This document shows, in pieces, positions 18,559-28,702 of a DNA stretch of 64,000 nucleotides (within the stretch, counting starts at the first letter, position 1; the number at the start of each line of letters is the position of its first letter). Under the pieces are notes generated by a model. That model was given only the letters and a program-made list of their open reading frames with translations, searched no databases and was not told where the DNA came from. Position numbers and translations under genes: made by a program. This DNA is from Aphodovivens sp036306585 (lineage in GTDB: Bacteria > Actinomycetota > Coriobacteriia > Coriobacteriales > Eggerthellaceae), in the NCBI GenBank assembly GCA_036306585.1, contig JAXJZF010000005.1, forward strand, positions 1 to 64,000. Reading direction: 5' to 3'.

Positions 18559-21500
18559 TCAGCCTTCCAGAAGCTCCAGGAGATCTTCGCGCGACAAGCC
18601 GGCTAGCGAGGTGCCGCTTGCCGCCACCACCAGGTCGGCCAGGTCGGCCTTGGCCTGCTGCAGTCGCAGGATGCGCTCCTCGATGGTCCCCTTTGCGATC
18701 ACCTTCTGCACGCTGACCGCATGCGTCTGCCCGATGCGGTGCGCGCGGTCCGTGGCCTGGTTCTGCGCAGCGGCGTTCCACCACGGGTCGGCATGGATGA
18801 CCACCGAGGCGCCGGTGAGGTTCAGGCCCGTGCCGCCCGCTTTCAGCGAGATGAGGAACGCTGGCGTGGCGTCGGCGTTGAACGCGTTCACCAGCTCGAG
18901 CCGCTTCTTCTTCGGGGTGGCGCCCGTGATGACGTAGTGGCGGACGCCCAGTCCCGCCAGACGCTCGCCGATACGCGCGAGGAAGCTGGTGAACTGCGAG
19001 AACACCAGCACCTTCTCGCCGCCTTCGATGGCCGATTCCACCAGGTCGCCAATGATGTCCAGTTTTGCGACGGGGCCGTGATAGTCGCTGTACAGCAGCG
19101 ACGGGTCGCAGCACAGTTGGCGCAGCTTGGTGAGCTCGGCCAGCACCTCGACGCGATGCTTCGAGAAATCGTCGCCGCTTGCCTGGGCTATAGCCTGCGC
19201 GCTGCGTGCCTGCTTGGTGCGCGCCGGCGCCTTGCCACGACCACCCTTGACGCGCTTCTGCTCGCTGAGGCGCTCGCGCAGCTGCTGTTCGTGCGCCAGG
19301 TAGAGCTTGCGCTGCTTCCCTTCCAGCTCGGCGAACACCACCGATTCCAGCTTCTCGGGGAGGTCGGCCAGCACGTCCTGCTTGCGCCGGCGCAGCATGA
19401 AGGGGCCGATTAGGCGCCGCAGGCGGGCGGAGGCTTCCTCGTCGCCGCCGGCGATGGGCTGCTCGAAGCGTTCGCGGAAACGCGCATAGGGGCCCAGGAT
19501 GCCCGGCATCAAGAAGTCGAAGATGCTCCACATGTCCGACAGGCGGTTCTCCATCGGGGTGCCGGTGAGGGCGAAGCGGTGGCGCGCTCGCACGCGTTTG
19601 GCGGCGCGCGTCACGCGGACGGCGGGGTTCTTGATGTATTGGGCCTCGTCGAGCACGCAGCACCAGAATTCGCACGCAGCGAAGGAGGCGCAGTCGATGC
19701 GCAGCGTGTCGTAGGAGGTAACCAGCACGTCGAAGGGGAGAGGCGCGTCCGCTGCGGCGCCGGGTTCGCCCTCGCTTGCGGCTGCCGGCCCGTTTTCCTC
19801 GCTGGCCCCTCCCGCCGCGCCGGGCGTTCTGCCGAACGCTTCGGCGAGCAGTCGCAGCCGCTCCCGCTTCGGTCCGGCGATGGGGCAGACGCGCAGCTCG
19901 GGGGCGAAGCGTTCGAGCTCGGCCTTCCAGTTGTACAGCAGCGATGCCGGGCATACCACAAGGCTCGGGCCCACGCGCCCCGCTTCGCCCCGCCGCGCTA
20001 GCAGCACGCTTATGATCTGGAGCGACTTGCCCAGGCCCATCTCGTCGGCCAGGATGGCGCCGAACCCCGCGTCGACGCGGGCCGAGAGCCACCGGAACCC
20101 CTCTTCCTGATACGGACGCAGCGTACCGGCAAGCGACGCGGGCGCCCGGTAGCGGTCCTCGCTCACCGCTTCGAACGACTCGAGGTAGCGGGTGAACGAC
20201 CGATCGCGCTCGAGGTTCTCTTCTTCGTCCAGGTAGAACGCGCGGAAGCTGGGCAGCTGCACAGTGCCCGCGGCTAGCTGGGCGGGCGTCACGTCCAGGT
20301 CGCATGCCAAGCGGTCGAGCTGCGCGAGGTCGCAGTCTTCCAAGTTCACGAACACCCCGCTTTTCAGCACGTGGTAGCGCTTGCGCTTGCGGTAGCTAGA
20401 AAGCAGGGCGGCAAGCTCGGCGGGCGAGAGCTCGTCGGCGTGCACCGTCAGGTCGATCAGGTTGCCTGCAAGTGCCACGCCGAACATGATGCGTGGAGCC
20501 TTGTCGCGCAGCAGCCGCTCGAACGCGGCGGTGGCGTGCACTTCCCCCAGGGAGCGGAACTCGGCCAAGCCGCCGAACAGCAGCGCCGCCGCCTCCTCTT
20601 CGGCGTCCAGCGGCAGCCGCGCCGTGGCGGGCGGCCATCCTTCCCCGAAATAGCGGTCGACCAGCGCTTCCGCTTCCGCTTCGCGCTGCAGGTCGCGGTC
20701 GGGGCGCATGCCGGAAAGCGCGCGGGCGAGCCGGCTTGCGCCGCCGGGCGCCGCGGCGCCGGGGGATGCCGCGCCGCCATCCTGCGCTCCGCCCTGGTTG
20801 CGGTTGCCCGGTGCGGTGTCGCCATCGCCGTTCGGCGTCGCTTCCTCCTGTGCGCCCCCGCCGATGCGGAACACCGTCTCCCCATATGCTGCCAGGGCGT
20901 CGCAGGTGATCTCGTCGCCGTCCCGGTCGAAGTAGAACCGCGGCTTGCAGGGGGTAGGGCGCAGGGCGGAAAGCTCGGCAGGCAGCGTGAACGGGGAAGC
21001 GTCCCCCAGCAGCGGCAGGAGGGTGGCGGCGAACCGTGGCAGGTCGCGCGTCCCGACGAACAGCCTGCCTTCCAAAGAGCCCAGCAACGCCTCGACAACG
21101 TCCAGGCACGGCGCCCATGCAGCGGGGCAGCGCAGGAACGCGTTGCCCGTCCACAAATAGGCGCGCTCGCGCGACCGGATCAGCTCGATGCCGGCGGGCG
21201 CTTTGGCGGCGATGCCCTCCAGCGCGCCGGAGCCGGAGTCGTAGACGGGTTCGAAGGCGAAGGAGAGGCCGACGGGCTCGGCGCCCACCGGGATGCGCGT
21301 GGTCGAGCGGTCGAAGTGCCCGCCCGTCGAGACGGCCACCGCAGCGCCCGCCATGATGTCCAGCACGTCGACGACTTCTGCATCCGTCAGCTCGAGGCGA
21401 CGCTCGACGGCGGGCATCGTGCGGCGCTGCCACCAGTCTCGCGTCTGCTGGCGCACGGTCAGCGCGCGCTGCAGCAGGTCGGCCAGTGCGCGGCTGCGCT

Positions 21501-21846
21501 CGTCGAACGCCGAGGGGACGTGATGGAACCCGAGCGTTTTGCCGTAGGTGCGGTAGCCGCCCTCCTGGCAGCACTGGACGAACTCGGAGATGCTCTTCAC
21601 CACGAAGGAGCGGCGGCCTCTGCCCACCTTGAACTCGATCGACCAGTAGCCGGGGCTGCGGAACAGTGTGGGCGAAAGCTCGATGGGGCCGTCGTCGCGT
21701 CGAGCCGCGGCGGCGTTGCCGATGCGCTCCATGAGCTCCGACAGGGCAGGGGAGGTGGCGCGCCCGCCGCCGGCAGGCATGGCGGGGCAGGCGCGGCCCT
21801 CCGCCTCGTTGGATGCGTGTGCGCTCGATGCGCTGTTCTGTGACAT
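18559..21846 (-). CDS. SNF2-family DEAD/DEAH-type helicase
   Basis: A 1095-residue Swi2/Snf2 ATPase. Motif I reads ADEMGLGKSLQ near residue 600, motif II is DEAQ near 731, motif III is LTGTPMENRLSDMWSIFDF, and the second RecA lobe has VFSQFTSFLARIGERL near 945 and QATDRAHRIGQ. The N-terminal half resembles the bacterial SNF2-associated region, but I see no complete CxC...CxH SWIM zinc finger. Such enzymes translocate on duplex DNA and remodel protein-DNA complexes; the cellular role of this one is unknown. The start MSQNSASS at 21846 is favoured by AAAGG about ten bases upstream. It converges on the permease gene with only 39 bases between stops. Confidence 0.88.
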   Translation of the reverse strand: MSQNSASSAHASNEAEGRACPAMPAGGGRATSPALSELMERIGNAAAARRDDGPIELSPTLFRSPGYWSIEFKVGRGRRSFVVKSISEFVQCCQEGGYRTYGKTLGFHHVPSAFDERSRALADLLQRALTVRQQTRDWWQRRTMPAVERRLELTDAEVVDVLDIMAGAAVAVSTGGHFDRSTTRIPVGAEPVGLSFAFEPVYDSGSGALEGIAAKAPAGIELIRSRERAYLWTGNAFLRCPAAWAPCLDVVEALLGSLEGRLFVGTRDLPRFAATLLPLLGDASPFTLPAELSALRPTPCKPRFYFDRDGDEITCDALAAYGETVFRIGGGAQEEATPNGDGDTAPGNRNQGGAQDGGAASPGAAAPGGASRLARALSGMRPDRDLQREAEAEALVDRYFGEGWPPATARLPLDAEEEAAALLFGGLAEFRSLGEVHATAAFERLLRDKAPRIMFGVALAGNLIDLTVHADELSPAELAALLSSYRKRKRYHVLKSGVFVNLEDCDLAQLDRLACDLDVTPAQLAAGTVQLPSFRAFYLDEEENLERDRSFTRYLESFEAVSEDRYRAPASLAGTLRPYQEEGFRWLSARVDAGFGAILADEMGLGKSLQIISVLLARRGEAGRVGPSLVVCPASLLYNWKAELERFAPELRVCPIAGPKRERLRLLAEAFGRTPGAAGGASEENGPAAASEGEPGAAADAPLPFDVLVTSYDTLRIDCASFAACEFWCCVLDEAQYIKNPAVRVTRAAKRVRARHRFALTGTPMENRLSDMWSIFDFLMPGILGPYARFRERFEQPIAGGDEEASARLRRLIGPFMLRRRKQDVLADLPEKLESVVFAELEGKQRKLYLAHEQQLRERLSEQKRVKGGRGKAPARTKQARSAQAIAQASGDDFSKHRVEVLAELTKLRQLCCDPSLLYSDYHGPVAKLDIIGDLVESAIEGGEKVLVFSQFTSFLARIGERLAGLGVRHYVITGATPKKKRLELVNAFNADATPAFLISLKAGGTGLNLTGASVVIHADPWWNAAAQNQATDRAHRIGQTHAVSVQKVIAKGTIEERILRLQQAKADLADLVVAASGTSLAGLSREDLLELLEG

Positions 21847-22020
21847 AGGCACGCCTTTCATCATCAAGAAGGCAGTGTAGCATTGCCGCCCCGTATCCCG
21901 CGCCCGCCGGCGTCGCGCGGCCTTCCGAGCCGTGAACGCCGTTCCCGCTCCCGCAGCTTGCGCACGGTCCCGCGTCCCTTGGTCCCTCGCCCCGCTGGTG
22001 CGCCGTGCGGGGCATCTTCC

Positions 22021-22049
22021 ATGACAGCACCGGCCTAATGTGGGACAAT
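22021..22049 (+). promoter_or_regulatory. Promoter of the recJ-recQ fusion gene
   Basis: ATGACA (22021-22026) and GACAAT (22044-22049) with a 17-base spacer. Transcription would start near 22056, which rules out the ATG at 22048 that overlaps the -10 box and supports the ATG at 22093. Confidence 0.5.
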
Positions 22050-22092
22050 GATCGGGAAAGATACGTATTTCCATGTTAGGCAGTGTCGATCC

Positions 22093-25000
22093 ATGTCAGC
22101 CAGATTCAACATTCGGGCGGCCGACCCCGCGGCTGTTGCGTGCCTGCAGCATGTCCTGGGCCTGCCGCGTTTCATCGCCGCCACGCTGGTGGCGCGCGGA
22201 ATCGACGATCCCCAGAAAGCCCAGCGTTTCCTGGAGCCCTCGCTCGACCGCGATTGGCGCGACCCGTACTCCATCCCCGGCATGTCAGAGGCGATCGACG
22301 CCATCGAGTCTGCCATTAGGCGCAACGCCCGCATCGTGGTGTTCGGCGACTTCGACGTCGACGGCATCTCGGCGACTGCCGTCCTTACGCGCGGCCTGCG
22401 CGCGCTGGGGGCGTGCGCCATCCCGTTCATCCCTCGCCGCTCCGACGAGGGCTACGGCGTCACCGAGGCGGCTATCGAGCGCGTGATGAAGCTCGAGCCC
22501 GATTTTCTGGTGACGGTGGACTGCGGCATCGCCTGCGCAGCGGAGGTCGAGCTGTTGAAAAAGCGCGGCCTGAGCGTGGTCGTCACCGACCATCACGAGC
22601 CCGCCGACCTGGTGCCGAAGGGCGTGCCGGTGGTGGACCCCAAAACCGACCCCGACTGCCCCAGCTGCATTCTCGCCGGCGTGGGCGTGGCGCTGAAGGT
22701 GGTGCAGTGCCTGGGCGGGCGCTTCGGGCATCCTCATCTATGGCGCAGCTACACCGACCTTGCCATGCTGGGCACCGTCGCCGACCTCATGCCCATGGTC
22801 GACGAGAACCGTGCGCTGGTAGCCGACGGCGTGGCGCGAGTGAACGAGTCGCCCCGCCCGTGCCTTGCGGCGCTTTTGGGGACGAGCGGCGCCGCCGGCA
22901 AGCCCGTGACCTCCACCAACATCAGCTTCTCGCTGATCCCGCGCATCAACGCGGCGGGCCGCATGGGCGATGCCCAGCCTGCGCTCGACCTGCTGCTCAC
23001 CGACGACTTCGACGAAGCGGTGCGTTGCGCCGAGCGTCTGGAGGACATCAACGACCAGCGCCGCGCCATCGAAGCCGAGCTTTCCGAGATCGCCAAGGTG
23101 CAGGCTGCCCAGCAATACCACGGCCAGCGCGCGTTAGTGGTGGCGGGCGAAGGCTGGCACGAGGGCGTGAAGGGCATCGTCGCCAGCCGTCTGGTGGGCA
23201 TCTACGGGGTTCCCTGCCTGCTGTTCACCATCGAGGACGGCGAGGCGCGTGGCAGCGGCCGCAGCGTGGGGCAAGTGAATCTGTTCAAGGCGGTGGAGAG
23301 CTGCTCGGATCTGCTCACGCGCTTCGGCGGTCACGAGGCGGCGGTGGGCGTGACGCTGCGCGCCGACAAGCTTCCCGAGTTCGCCGATCGCCTGTGCGCC
23401 TACATGGACACGCTGCCCGACGGCGCCTTCCACCCGCTCATCCAGATCGACGCCTGCGTCGATCTGGATGAGCTCACACTTGCCAACGTGCAGAAACTCG
23501 ACGCGCTGGCCCCGTTCGGCCAGGAGATGCGCGTGCCGGTGTACCTGGCTCGCGACGTGGCGCTTTCCAACTGCCGTGCGGTGGGCGCCGAGAAGAACCA
23601 TTTCTCGTGCACGCTCACCACGGGCGCTGCGAGTGTGGCCGCCATCATGTTCCATTGCAGCGACATCGAGGCGCTCATGCGCACCGACAGCGTGGTGAAC
23701 GCTGCGTTCGAGGTGCAGATCGACGAGTGGCGCGGCCGCCGCACGGTGAAGGCCATGCTGAAGTCGCTTTCGCCTGCGCGCACCTGTGCGGCGCTGGAGG
23801 CCTGCCTGGATCCCGAGAACCTTTCGTTCGTGGCCGACCTGTACGCCACCAGCGACGACGAGCTATGCGCCGACGCGCCTCATAGACCCGAGGAAGTGGA
23901 CGCCTACGAATCGGCTCGCGTGGAAAACCGCGCGTTCTGGGAGCGCAAGGCCGCCGAAGACCCGCAGGGGCTGGAAAACGAGGTCATCCGCGCGCTTATC
24001 GGCGATCGCCCGCTGCATCGCTCGCAGCGCGAGGTGCTCGACCATTTGGATGCAGGCCGCAGCGTGCTGGCCGTCATGGCCACCGGACGCGGCAAATCGC
24101 TCACGTTCCAGGTGCACGCGGCGGTGTTGGCGCTGTCGAAGCACCGGGCAAGCGTGTTCGTGTACCCGTTGCGCGCGCTCATCGCCGACCAGGCTTTCCA
24201 TCTCACCGAGGCATTGGAGGGCTTCGGCATCGCGGTGTCGGTGCTCACCGGCGAGAGCACGCCGGAGGATCGCCGCCAGGTGGTGCGGGACCTCGCCGAC
24301 GGTAGCTGCGACATCGTGCTGACCACGCCGGAGTTCCTGTCCTACCACGCCGACAAGCTGGGGCGCTGCGGACGCATCGGGTTCGCAGTGGTTGACGAGG
24401 CGCACCATATCGGTCTGGCGAAGGCGGGCCAACGCATCGCCTATGCCGCCATCGGCAGCTCGCTGGCGAAGCTGGGCAACCCTTTGGTGCTAGCGCTCAC
24501 TGCCACGGCATCCGACGAGGTGGCTGCCGACATTCTGACCGCGCTGCCCATCGACGTGTGCGTGTGCGACGACGCCGAGCGCCCCAACTTGCAGGTGGAC
24601 GACCAGCGCAACCTGAAGAACCGCGAGGATTATCTGGCCAACCTGGTGGCGGGCGGCGGCAAGACAGTTATCTTCGTGAACTCGCGCGAGCAGTCGGTGG
24701 TGCTTGCGCGCCAGCTGCGCAAGCGCGTTCCTCAGCTGGCGCCGCTCATCGGATTCTACAACGCCGGGCTCACGCGCCGCGAGCGCAAACGCGTCGAGGA
24801 GCTGTTCCGCACCGATTCGTTGTCGGTGCTGGTGGCGACCTCGGCGTTCGGTGAAGGGGTGGACATCCCCAACATCCGCCACGTGGTGCTGTACCACATG
24901 CCCTTCAACGCCATCGAGTTCAACCAGATGGCTGGACGTGCCGGACGCGACGGCAAACCCGCCTGGGTGCACCTGCTGTTCGGTCGCGCCGACACGCGCA

Positions 25001-25449
25001 TCAACGAGGGCATTCTGGCCGATATCACGCCCGACCACGACAACCTGGCGCAGGTGTACCGCTGTCTTCGCTCGCTGCAGCGGCAGGCCGGCGACGGGTT
25101 CTTTGCCTTGTCGAACATCGACCTGGCACGCCTTGCCAGCCAGCGATCCCATGAGGTGCGCCCCGCGGCCGCGGCGTGCGGCATCGCGGTGTTCCGCGAG
25201 CTGGGATTGGTGGAAACCCGAACTGCCTACGTTTCCGGCGAGCTCACGCGTTCGGTGCACGTGGTCGCCGGCCATAGCAAAGTTGAGCTCACCGACAGCG
25301 TGCGGTATCGTGAAGGCCTAGGCGAACAGGAGATATACCGCGCATTCAAGGACTGGGTGATGGGAAGCGACGCGCCGACGCTCCAGGCGCGCGTGTGCCG
25401 CCCCATCCTGCCCGGACGCTCGGGGGAAGGAAACAGCCATGAGCGCTGA
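22093..25449 (+). CDS. RecJ-RecQ fusion: single-strand exonuclease plus superfamily 2 helicase
   Basis: An 1118-residue protein. Residues 1 to about 570 are RecJ, a 5-prime to 3-prime single-strand DNA exonuclease of the DHH family: GDFDVDGISA (about 85), TVDCG, TDHHEP (about 166) and GTVADLMPM. Residues about 640-1118 are a RecQ-like helicase: ATGRGKSLTFQ (663), DEAHH (768), TATA, and GRAGRDG (948). I see no zinc-binding or HRDC domain after the helicase. Joining unwinding and resection in one chain fits RecF-type recombination and stalled-fork processing. The start at 22093 follows from the promoter position. The rel start codon overlaps its last 11 bases. Confidence 0.9.
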   Translation: MSARFNIRAADPAAVACLQHVLGLPRFIAATLVARGIDDPQKAQRFLEPSLDRDWRDPYSIPGMSEAIDAIESAIRRNARIVVFGDFDVDGISATAVLTRGLRALGACAIPFIPRRSDEGYGVTEAAIERVMKLEPDFLVTVDCGIACAAEVELLKKRGLSVVVTDHHEPADLVPKGVPVVDPKTDPDCPSCILAGVGVALKVVQCLGGRFGHPHLWRSYTDLAMLGTVADLMPMVDENRALVADGVARVNESPRPCLAALLGTSGAAGKPVTSTNISFSLIPRINAAGRMGDAQPALDLLLTDDFDEAVRCAERLEDINDQRRAIEAELSEIAKVQAAQQYHGQRALVVAGEGWHEGVKGIVASRLVGIYGVPCLLFTIEDGEARGSGRSVGQVNLFKAVESCSDLLTRFGGHEAAVGVTLRADKLPEFADRLCAYMDTLPDGAFHPLIQIDACVDLDELTLANVQKLDALAPFGQEMRVPVYLARDVALSNCRAVGAEKNHFSCTLTTGAASVAAIMFHCSDIEALMRTDSVVNAAFEVQIDEWRGRRTVKAMLKSLSPARTCAALEACLDPENLSFVADLYATSDDELCADAPHRPEEVDAYESARVENRAFWERKAAEDPQGLENEVIRALIGDRPLHRSQREVLDHLDAGRSVLAVMATGRGKSLTFQVHAAVLALSKHRASVFVYPLRALIADQAFHLTEALEGFGIAVSVLTGESTPEDRRQVVRDLADGSCDIVLTTPEFLSYHADKLGRCGRIGFAVVDEAHHIGLAKAGQRIAYAAIGSSLAKLGNPLVLALTATASDEVAADILTALPIDVCVCDDAERPNLQVDDQRNLKNREDYLANLVAGGGKTVIFVNSREQSVVLARQLRKRVPQLAPLIGFYNAGLTRRERKRVEELFRTDSLSVLVATSAFGEGVDIPNIRHVVLYHMPFNAIEFNQMAGRAGRDGKPAWVHLLFGRADTRINEGILADITPDHDNLAQVYRCLRSLQRQAGDGFFALSNIDLARLASQRSHEVRPAAAACGIAVFRELGLVETRTAYVSGELTRSVHVVAGHSKVELTDSVRYREGLGEQEIYRAFKDWVMGSDAPTLQARVCRPILPGRSGEGNSHER

Positions 25450-27853
25450 GGACAAGAAGACCGAAGAGCTGATCGGCCAACCTGCCGAAAAGCGCCCTCC
25501 CATCCAAACGGTCGAGGACGATCTGCTGGGCCATGTCTACACGGCAGAGAAGTCCTTCGCCGTCGACACGCGCCCTTCGGGCGAGACCCGTTTCGTCACC
25601 GAAACCCCCGAGGAGCGGTTCGCCAAACTGCAGGAGATGACGTCGACCTACCTCAAGCCCGAAGAGGAGGAGCGGCTGGCCAAGGCGTTCGCGTTCGCTA
25701 GCGAGGCTCATAAGGGCGTGTGCCGCAAGAGCGGCGAGCCCTACATCATCCATCCGGTGGAAGTGGCCATCATCCTTGCCGACCTGCGCATGGATGTGGA
25801 AACGCTCATCGCTGCGCTTTTGCACGACACCATCGAGGACACCGACGTCACCGATGAGGTCGTCACCGAGCAGTTCGGTCCGCACGTCGACCAGCTGGTG
25901 GACGGCGTCACCAAAATCACGCGCATCGAGGTGGACAACCTCTCCGACAAGCAGGCGGCCACCATCCGCAAGATGTTCGTCGCCATGAGCCGAGACATCC
26001 GCGTTATCGTCATCAAGCTTGCCGACCGCTTGCACAACATGCGCACGCTGGCGGCTCTCGCCGAAGATCGCCGCATCTTCAAATCGCGCGAGACGCTAGA
26101 GATCTACGCCCCCATCGCGCATCGCCTGGGAATCAACTCCATCAAGTGGGAGCTCGAGGACCTCGCGTTCTACTATCTTGAACCCAACAAGTACAAGCAA
26201 GTGGCGCGCATGGTGATGGAGAGCCGCGCCGAGCGCGAAGCATATCTGAACCAGGTGATCGACATCCTGCGCGACGAGATGGAGCGCGTGGGCATCCAGG
26301 CCCAGGTGATGGGCCGCCCCAAGCACCTGTATTCCATCTATCAGAAGATGACGAAGAAGGGCAAGGGCTTCTCGGAGATCTACGATCTCATCGCCGTGCG
26401 CCTGATTGTGAAGTCCATCAAGGATTGCTACTCGGCGCTGGGCGCGGTGCACACGCTGTGGCATCCCATGCCGGGGCGTTTCAAAGACTACATCGCCATG
26501 CCCAAGTTCAACATGTACCAAAGCCTGCACACCACGGTCATCGGCCCGGCGGGCAACCCGCTCGAGGTGCAGATACGCACCGAGGAGATGCACCGCATGG
26601 ACGAGTACGGCGTTGCAGCGCACTGGCGCTACAAGGAAGGTGCCGGCAAGCGCAGCGACAAGGTGCTCGACCAGCAGCTTGCCTGGTTGCGCGAGGCGGT
26701 GGATTGGCAGGACGAGACATCCGATTCACGCGAGTTCCTGAAGGATCTGAAGGTTGACCTGGCGCCCAACGAGGTGTTCGTGTTCACGCCGAAGGGCGAC
26801 GCCATGAGCCTGCGCGCCGGGTCCACGCCGGTCGACTTCGCGTACTCCATCCACACCGAAGTGGGCAACCACTGCGTGGGCGCGAAGGTGAACAACATCA
26901 TCGTGCCACTCACCTACGAGCTGCGGACGGGCGACCGCGTTGAGATCCTCACGCAGAAGAACGCCAGCCCGTCGCGCGACTGGCTGAACTTCGTGAAAAC
27001 CCCCAGCGCCCGCAGCAAGATCCGCGCGTATTTCAGCAAGGTAAGCCGCGGCGACGATTTGCAGGAGGGCCGCGACAAGCTCACGCGCGAGATGCGCAAG
27101 CATGGACTGGGCATCTCCAGTGCCAATTCGCTGCGTGCGATGAAGACAGTGGCCGAGCATATGGGCTACAAGGATACCGACGACATGCTGGTGAACATCG
27201 GCACCGGCCGCGAAAGCGCCCAGCATGTGGCCAACCGTCTGCTGAAGATCCTGGTGGAGAAGGGCAATGAACAGGATGAAGGCAGCCTGCTCGCCGCCGG
27301 TGCCATGTCCACCGGCAAGATGCCGCCCATGCTCACTGCGGTGCGCAAGCCCAAGCGCAACGAGACGCATTCCAGCAACGGAGTGGTGGTGAAGGGCGTC
27401 GACGACGTGCTGGTGCGCCTGTCGCGGTGCTGCAACCCGGTGCCCGGCGATGAGATCATCGGTTTCGTCACGCGCGGCCGCGGCGTCTCGGTGCATCGCG
27501 CCGACTGTCCCAATGCCAAGGATCTGAAGAAAGACCCCGAGCGCATCATCGAGGTGGAGTGGGAAAGCGAGCCTGCTCCGAATACGTCGTACCAGGTGGA
27601 AGTGCTGGTGGAGGCGCTCGATCGCATGAACCTGCTGTTGGATGTGACCACGGTTATCTCCGGCATGGGCGCCAACCTGCTGTCGTCGAACCTCAACGTG
27701 CATCGCGACGGCATGGCGGAGATGCGTTTTCTGTTCCAGGTATCCGACACGCACACCATCGACCGTATGCTCGAGGATCTGAAGGCCGTGGAGGGTGTGT
27801 TCGACGCCCGCCGCATGTTGCCCGGCGAGGGTAACGCGAGAAGAAAGAAGTAG
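25439..27853 (+). CDS. rel: Bifunctional (p)ppGpp synthetase/hydrolase
   Basis: An 804-residue Rel/SpoT protein controlling the stringent response. The HD hydrolase domain contains HPVEVA (about 104) and HDTIEDT (about 129), so hydrolysis should be active. The synthetase domain has YDLIAVR (about 315), RFKDYIAMPK, NMYQSLHTTV and EVQIRTEEMH. TGS follows from about 442 (APNEVFVFTPKGD). Then come the conserved-cysteine region SRCCNPVPGD and an ACT domain from about 715. The N-terminus carries about 60 extra residues before the HD domain. The ATG at 25439 has AAGGA at the right distance and overlaps the recJ-recQ stop, which suggests coupled expression of repair and stress genes. Confidence 0.95.
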   Translation: MSAEDKKTEELIGQPAEKRPPIQTVEDDLLGHVYTAEKSFAVDTRPSGETRFVTETPEERFAKLQEMTSTYLKPEEEERLAKAFAFASEAHKGVCRKSGEPYIIHPVEVAIILADLRMDVETLIAALLHDTIEDTDVTDEVVTEQFGPHVDQLVDGVTKITRIEVDNLSDKQAATIRKMFVAMSRDIRVIVIKLADRLHNMRTLAALAEDRRIFKSRETLEIYAPIAHRLGINSIKWELEDLAFYYLEPNKYKQVARMVMESRAEREAYLNQVIDILRDEMERVGIQAQVMGRPKHLYSIYQKMTKKGKGFSEIYDLIAVRLIVKSIKDCYSALGAVHTLWHPMPGRFKDYIAMPKFNMYQSLHTTVIGPAGNPLEVQIRTEEMHRMDEYGVAAHWRYKEGAGKRSDKVLDQQLAWLREAVDWQDETSDSREFLKDLKVDLAPNEVFVFTPKGDAMSLRAGSTPVDFAYSIHTEVGNHCVGAKVNNIIVPLTYELRTGDRVEILTQKNASPSRDWLNFVKTPSARSKIRAYFSKVSRGDDLQEGRDKLTREMRKHGLGISSANSLRAMKTVAEHMGYKDTDDMLVNIGTGRESAQHVANRLLKILVEKGNEQDEGSLLAAGAMSTGKMPPMLTAVRKPKRNETHSSNGVVVKGVDDVLVRLSRCCNPVPGDEIIGFVTRGRGVSVHRADCPNAKDLKKDPERIIEVEWESEPAPNTSYQVEVLVEALDRMNLLLDVTTVISGMGANLLSSNLNVHRDGMAEMRFLFQVSDTHTIDRMLEDLKAVEGVFDARRMLPGEGNARRKK

Positions 27854-27952
27854 CGCGCCGGGCGATGCCGGCGGCAGGACGGGTGCGGGCGCCCGAGGCG
27901 GATTCCCGTCGGTTTCCGCTGTGCGGCTCAGCCCGCCAAGGCAAGGAGCATC

Positions 27953-28621
27953 ATGCAGAAGCGAACGATGTACCGCATCAACGGGACCTGCGTCACCGCG
28001 GGGTTCATGGTCATGGGCCCCATCCAGAACAACGTGTACTACATCACCGACGGAAAGGCCACGTTCGTGGTCGATCCCACGTGCGATCCCGACGTGCTCT
28101 TGCAGGCGCTCGGCGGCGTCCGACTTGACGCCATCGTCATCACGCATCGGCACTACGACCACATCGGTGCCGCCGCACGGCTCCGCGATCTCACGGGCGC
28201 GTTGGTGATCGCTTCGGCGGAGGACGCTCCCTTCATCGCCGGGGAGCTGCCCGACCCTGACGGCCATCCTGCCACCGACCCGTGCCCCGTCGACCAACGC
28301 GTTTCCGACGGCGATGTGGTGGGCATCGGCGGCATGGCATGGCGCGTCATCGCCACTCCCGGCCACACGCCCGGCAGCATGTGCCTGTATCTTGATCCGC
28401 AGTTTGGCAGCAATCCTCAAGGCGCCCCGGTGCTCATCTCTGGCGACACGTTGTTCCAGGGCACTTGCGGCCGCACTGATTTCGCGGGCGGTAGCATGGA
28501 CGACATGCGTCATTCGCTGAAGAAGCTGGCGACGCTTCCCGACGCCACCCTCGTGCTTCCCGGCCACAGCGGCATCACCGCCATTGGCGCCGAACGCGAG
28601 CTGTTCGCGCGCATGGCCTAG
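27953..28621 (+). CDS. Metallo-beta-lactamase-fold hydrolase
   Basis: A 222-residue glyoxalase II-like enzyme. The zinc-binding set is complete: THRHYDHIG (HxHxDH), GHTPGSMCLY, SGDTLFQGTCGRTDF and LPGHSG. This subgroup hydrolyses thioesters or similar small esters in the cytoplasm; the substrate cannot be read from the sequence. A strong AAGGAG ribosome site precedes the ATG. It lies 99 bases after rel and is often found there in related actinobacteria, probably in the same transcript. Confidence 0.87.
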   Translation: MQKRTMYRINGTCVTAGFMVMGPIQNNVYYITDGKATFVVDPTCDPDVLLQALGGVRLDAIVITHRHYDHIGAAARLRDLTGALVIASAEDAPFIAGELPDPDGHPATDPCPVDQRVSDGDVVGIGGMAWRVIATPGHTPGSMCLYLDPQFGSNPQGAPVLISGDTLFQGTCGRTDFAGGSMDDMRHSLKKLATLPDATLVLPGHSGITAIGAERELFARMA

Positions 28622-28622
28622 C

Positions 28623-28702
28623 TTTACGGGCGTTTTACCTCCGTTAGCGAAGTTTCCCCACGTAGCTGCCTTATGTGACGCGCATTTTACCCTCGCTTTA
28701 CG
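28623..28702 (+). promoter_or_regulatory. PHO-box-like direct repeats before the phosphate transporter
   Basis: Two pairs of TTTAC, each pair spaced exactly 11 bases start to start: 28623 and 28634, then 28686 and 28697. The pairs are 63 bases apart. The second pair ends just ahead of TATAGT (28713-28718), a fair -10 box with no good -35. PhoP sites in Bacillus (TTAACA-like) and Streptomyces are direct repeats with an 11-base period, so this looks like a phosphate-starvation activator site. Confidence 0.5.

Noticed and set aside
22048..22092. ATG at 22048 as start of the recJ-recQ fusion
   Set aside because: It lies inside the predicted -10 box; the ATG at 22093 follows at a sensible distance from the transcription start.
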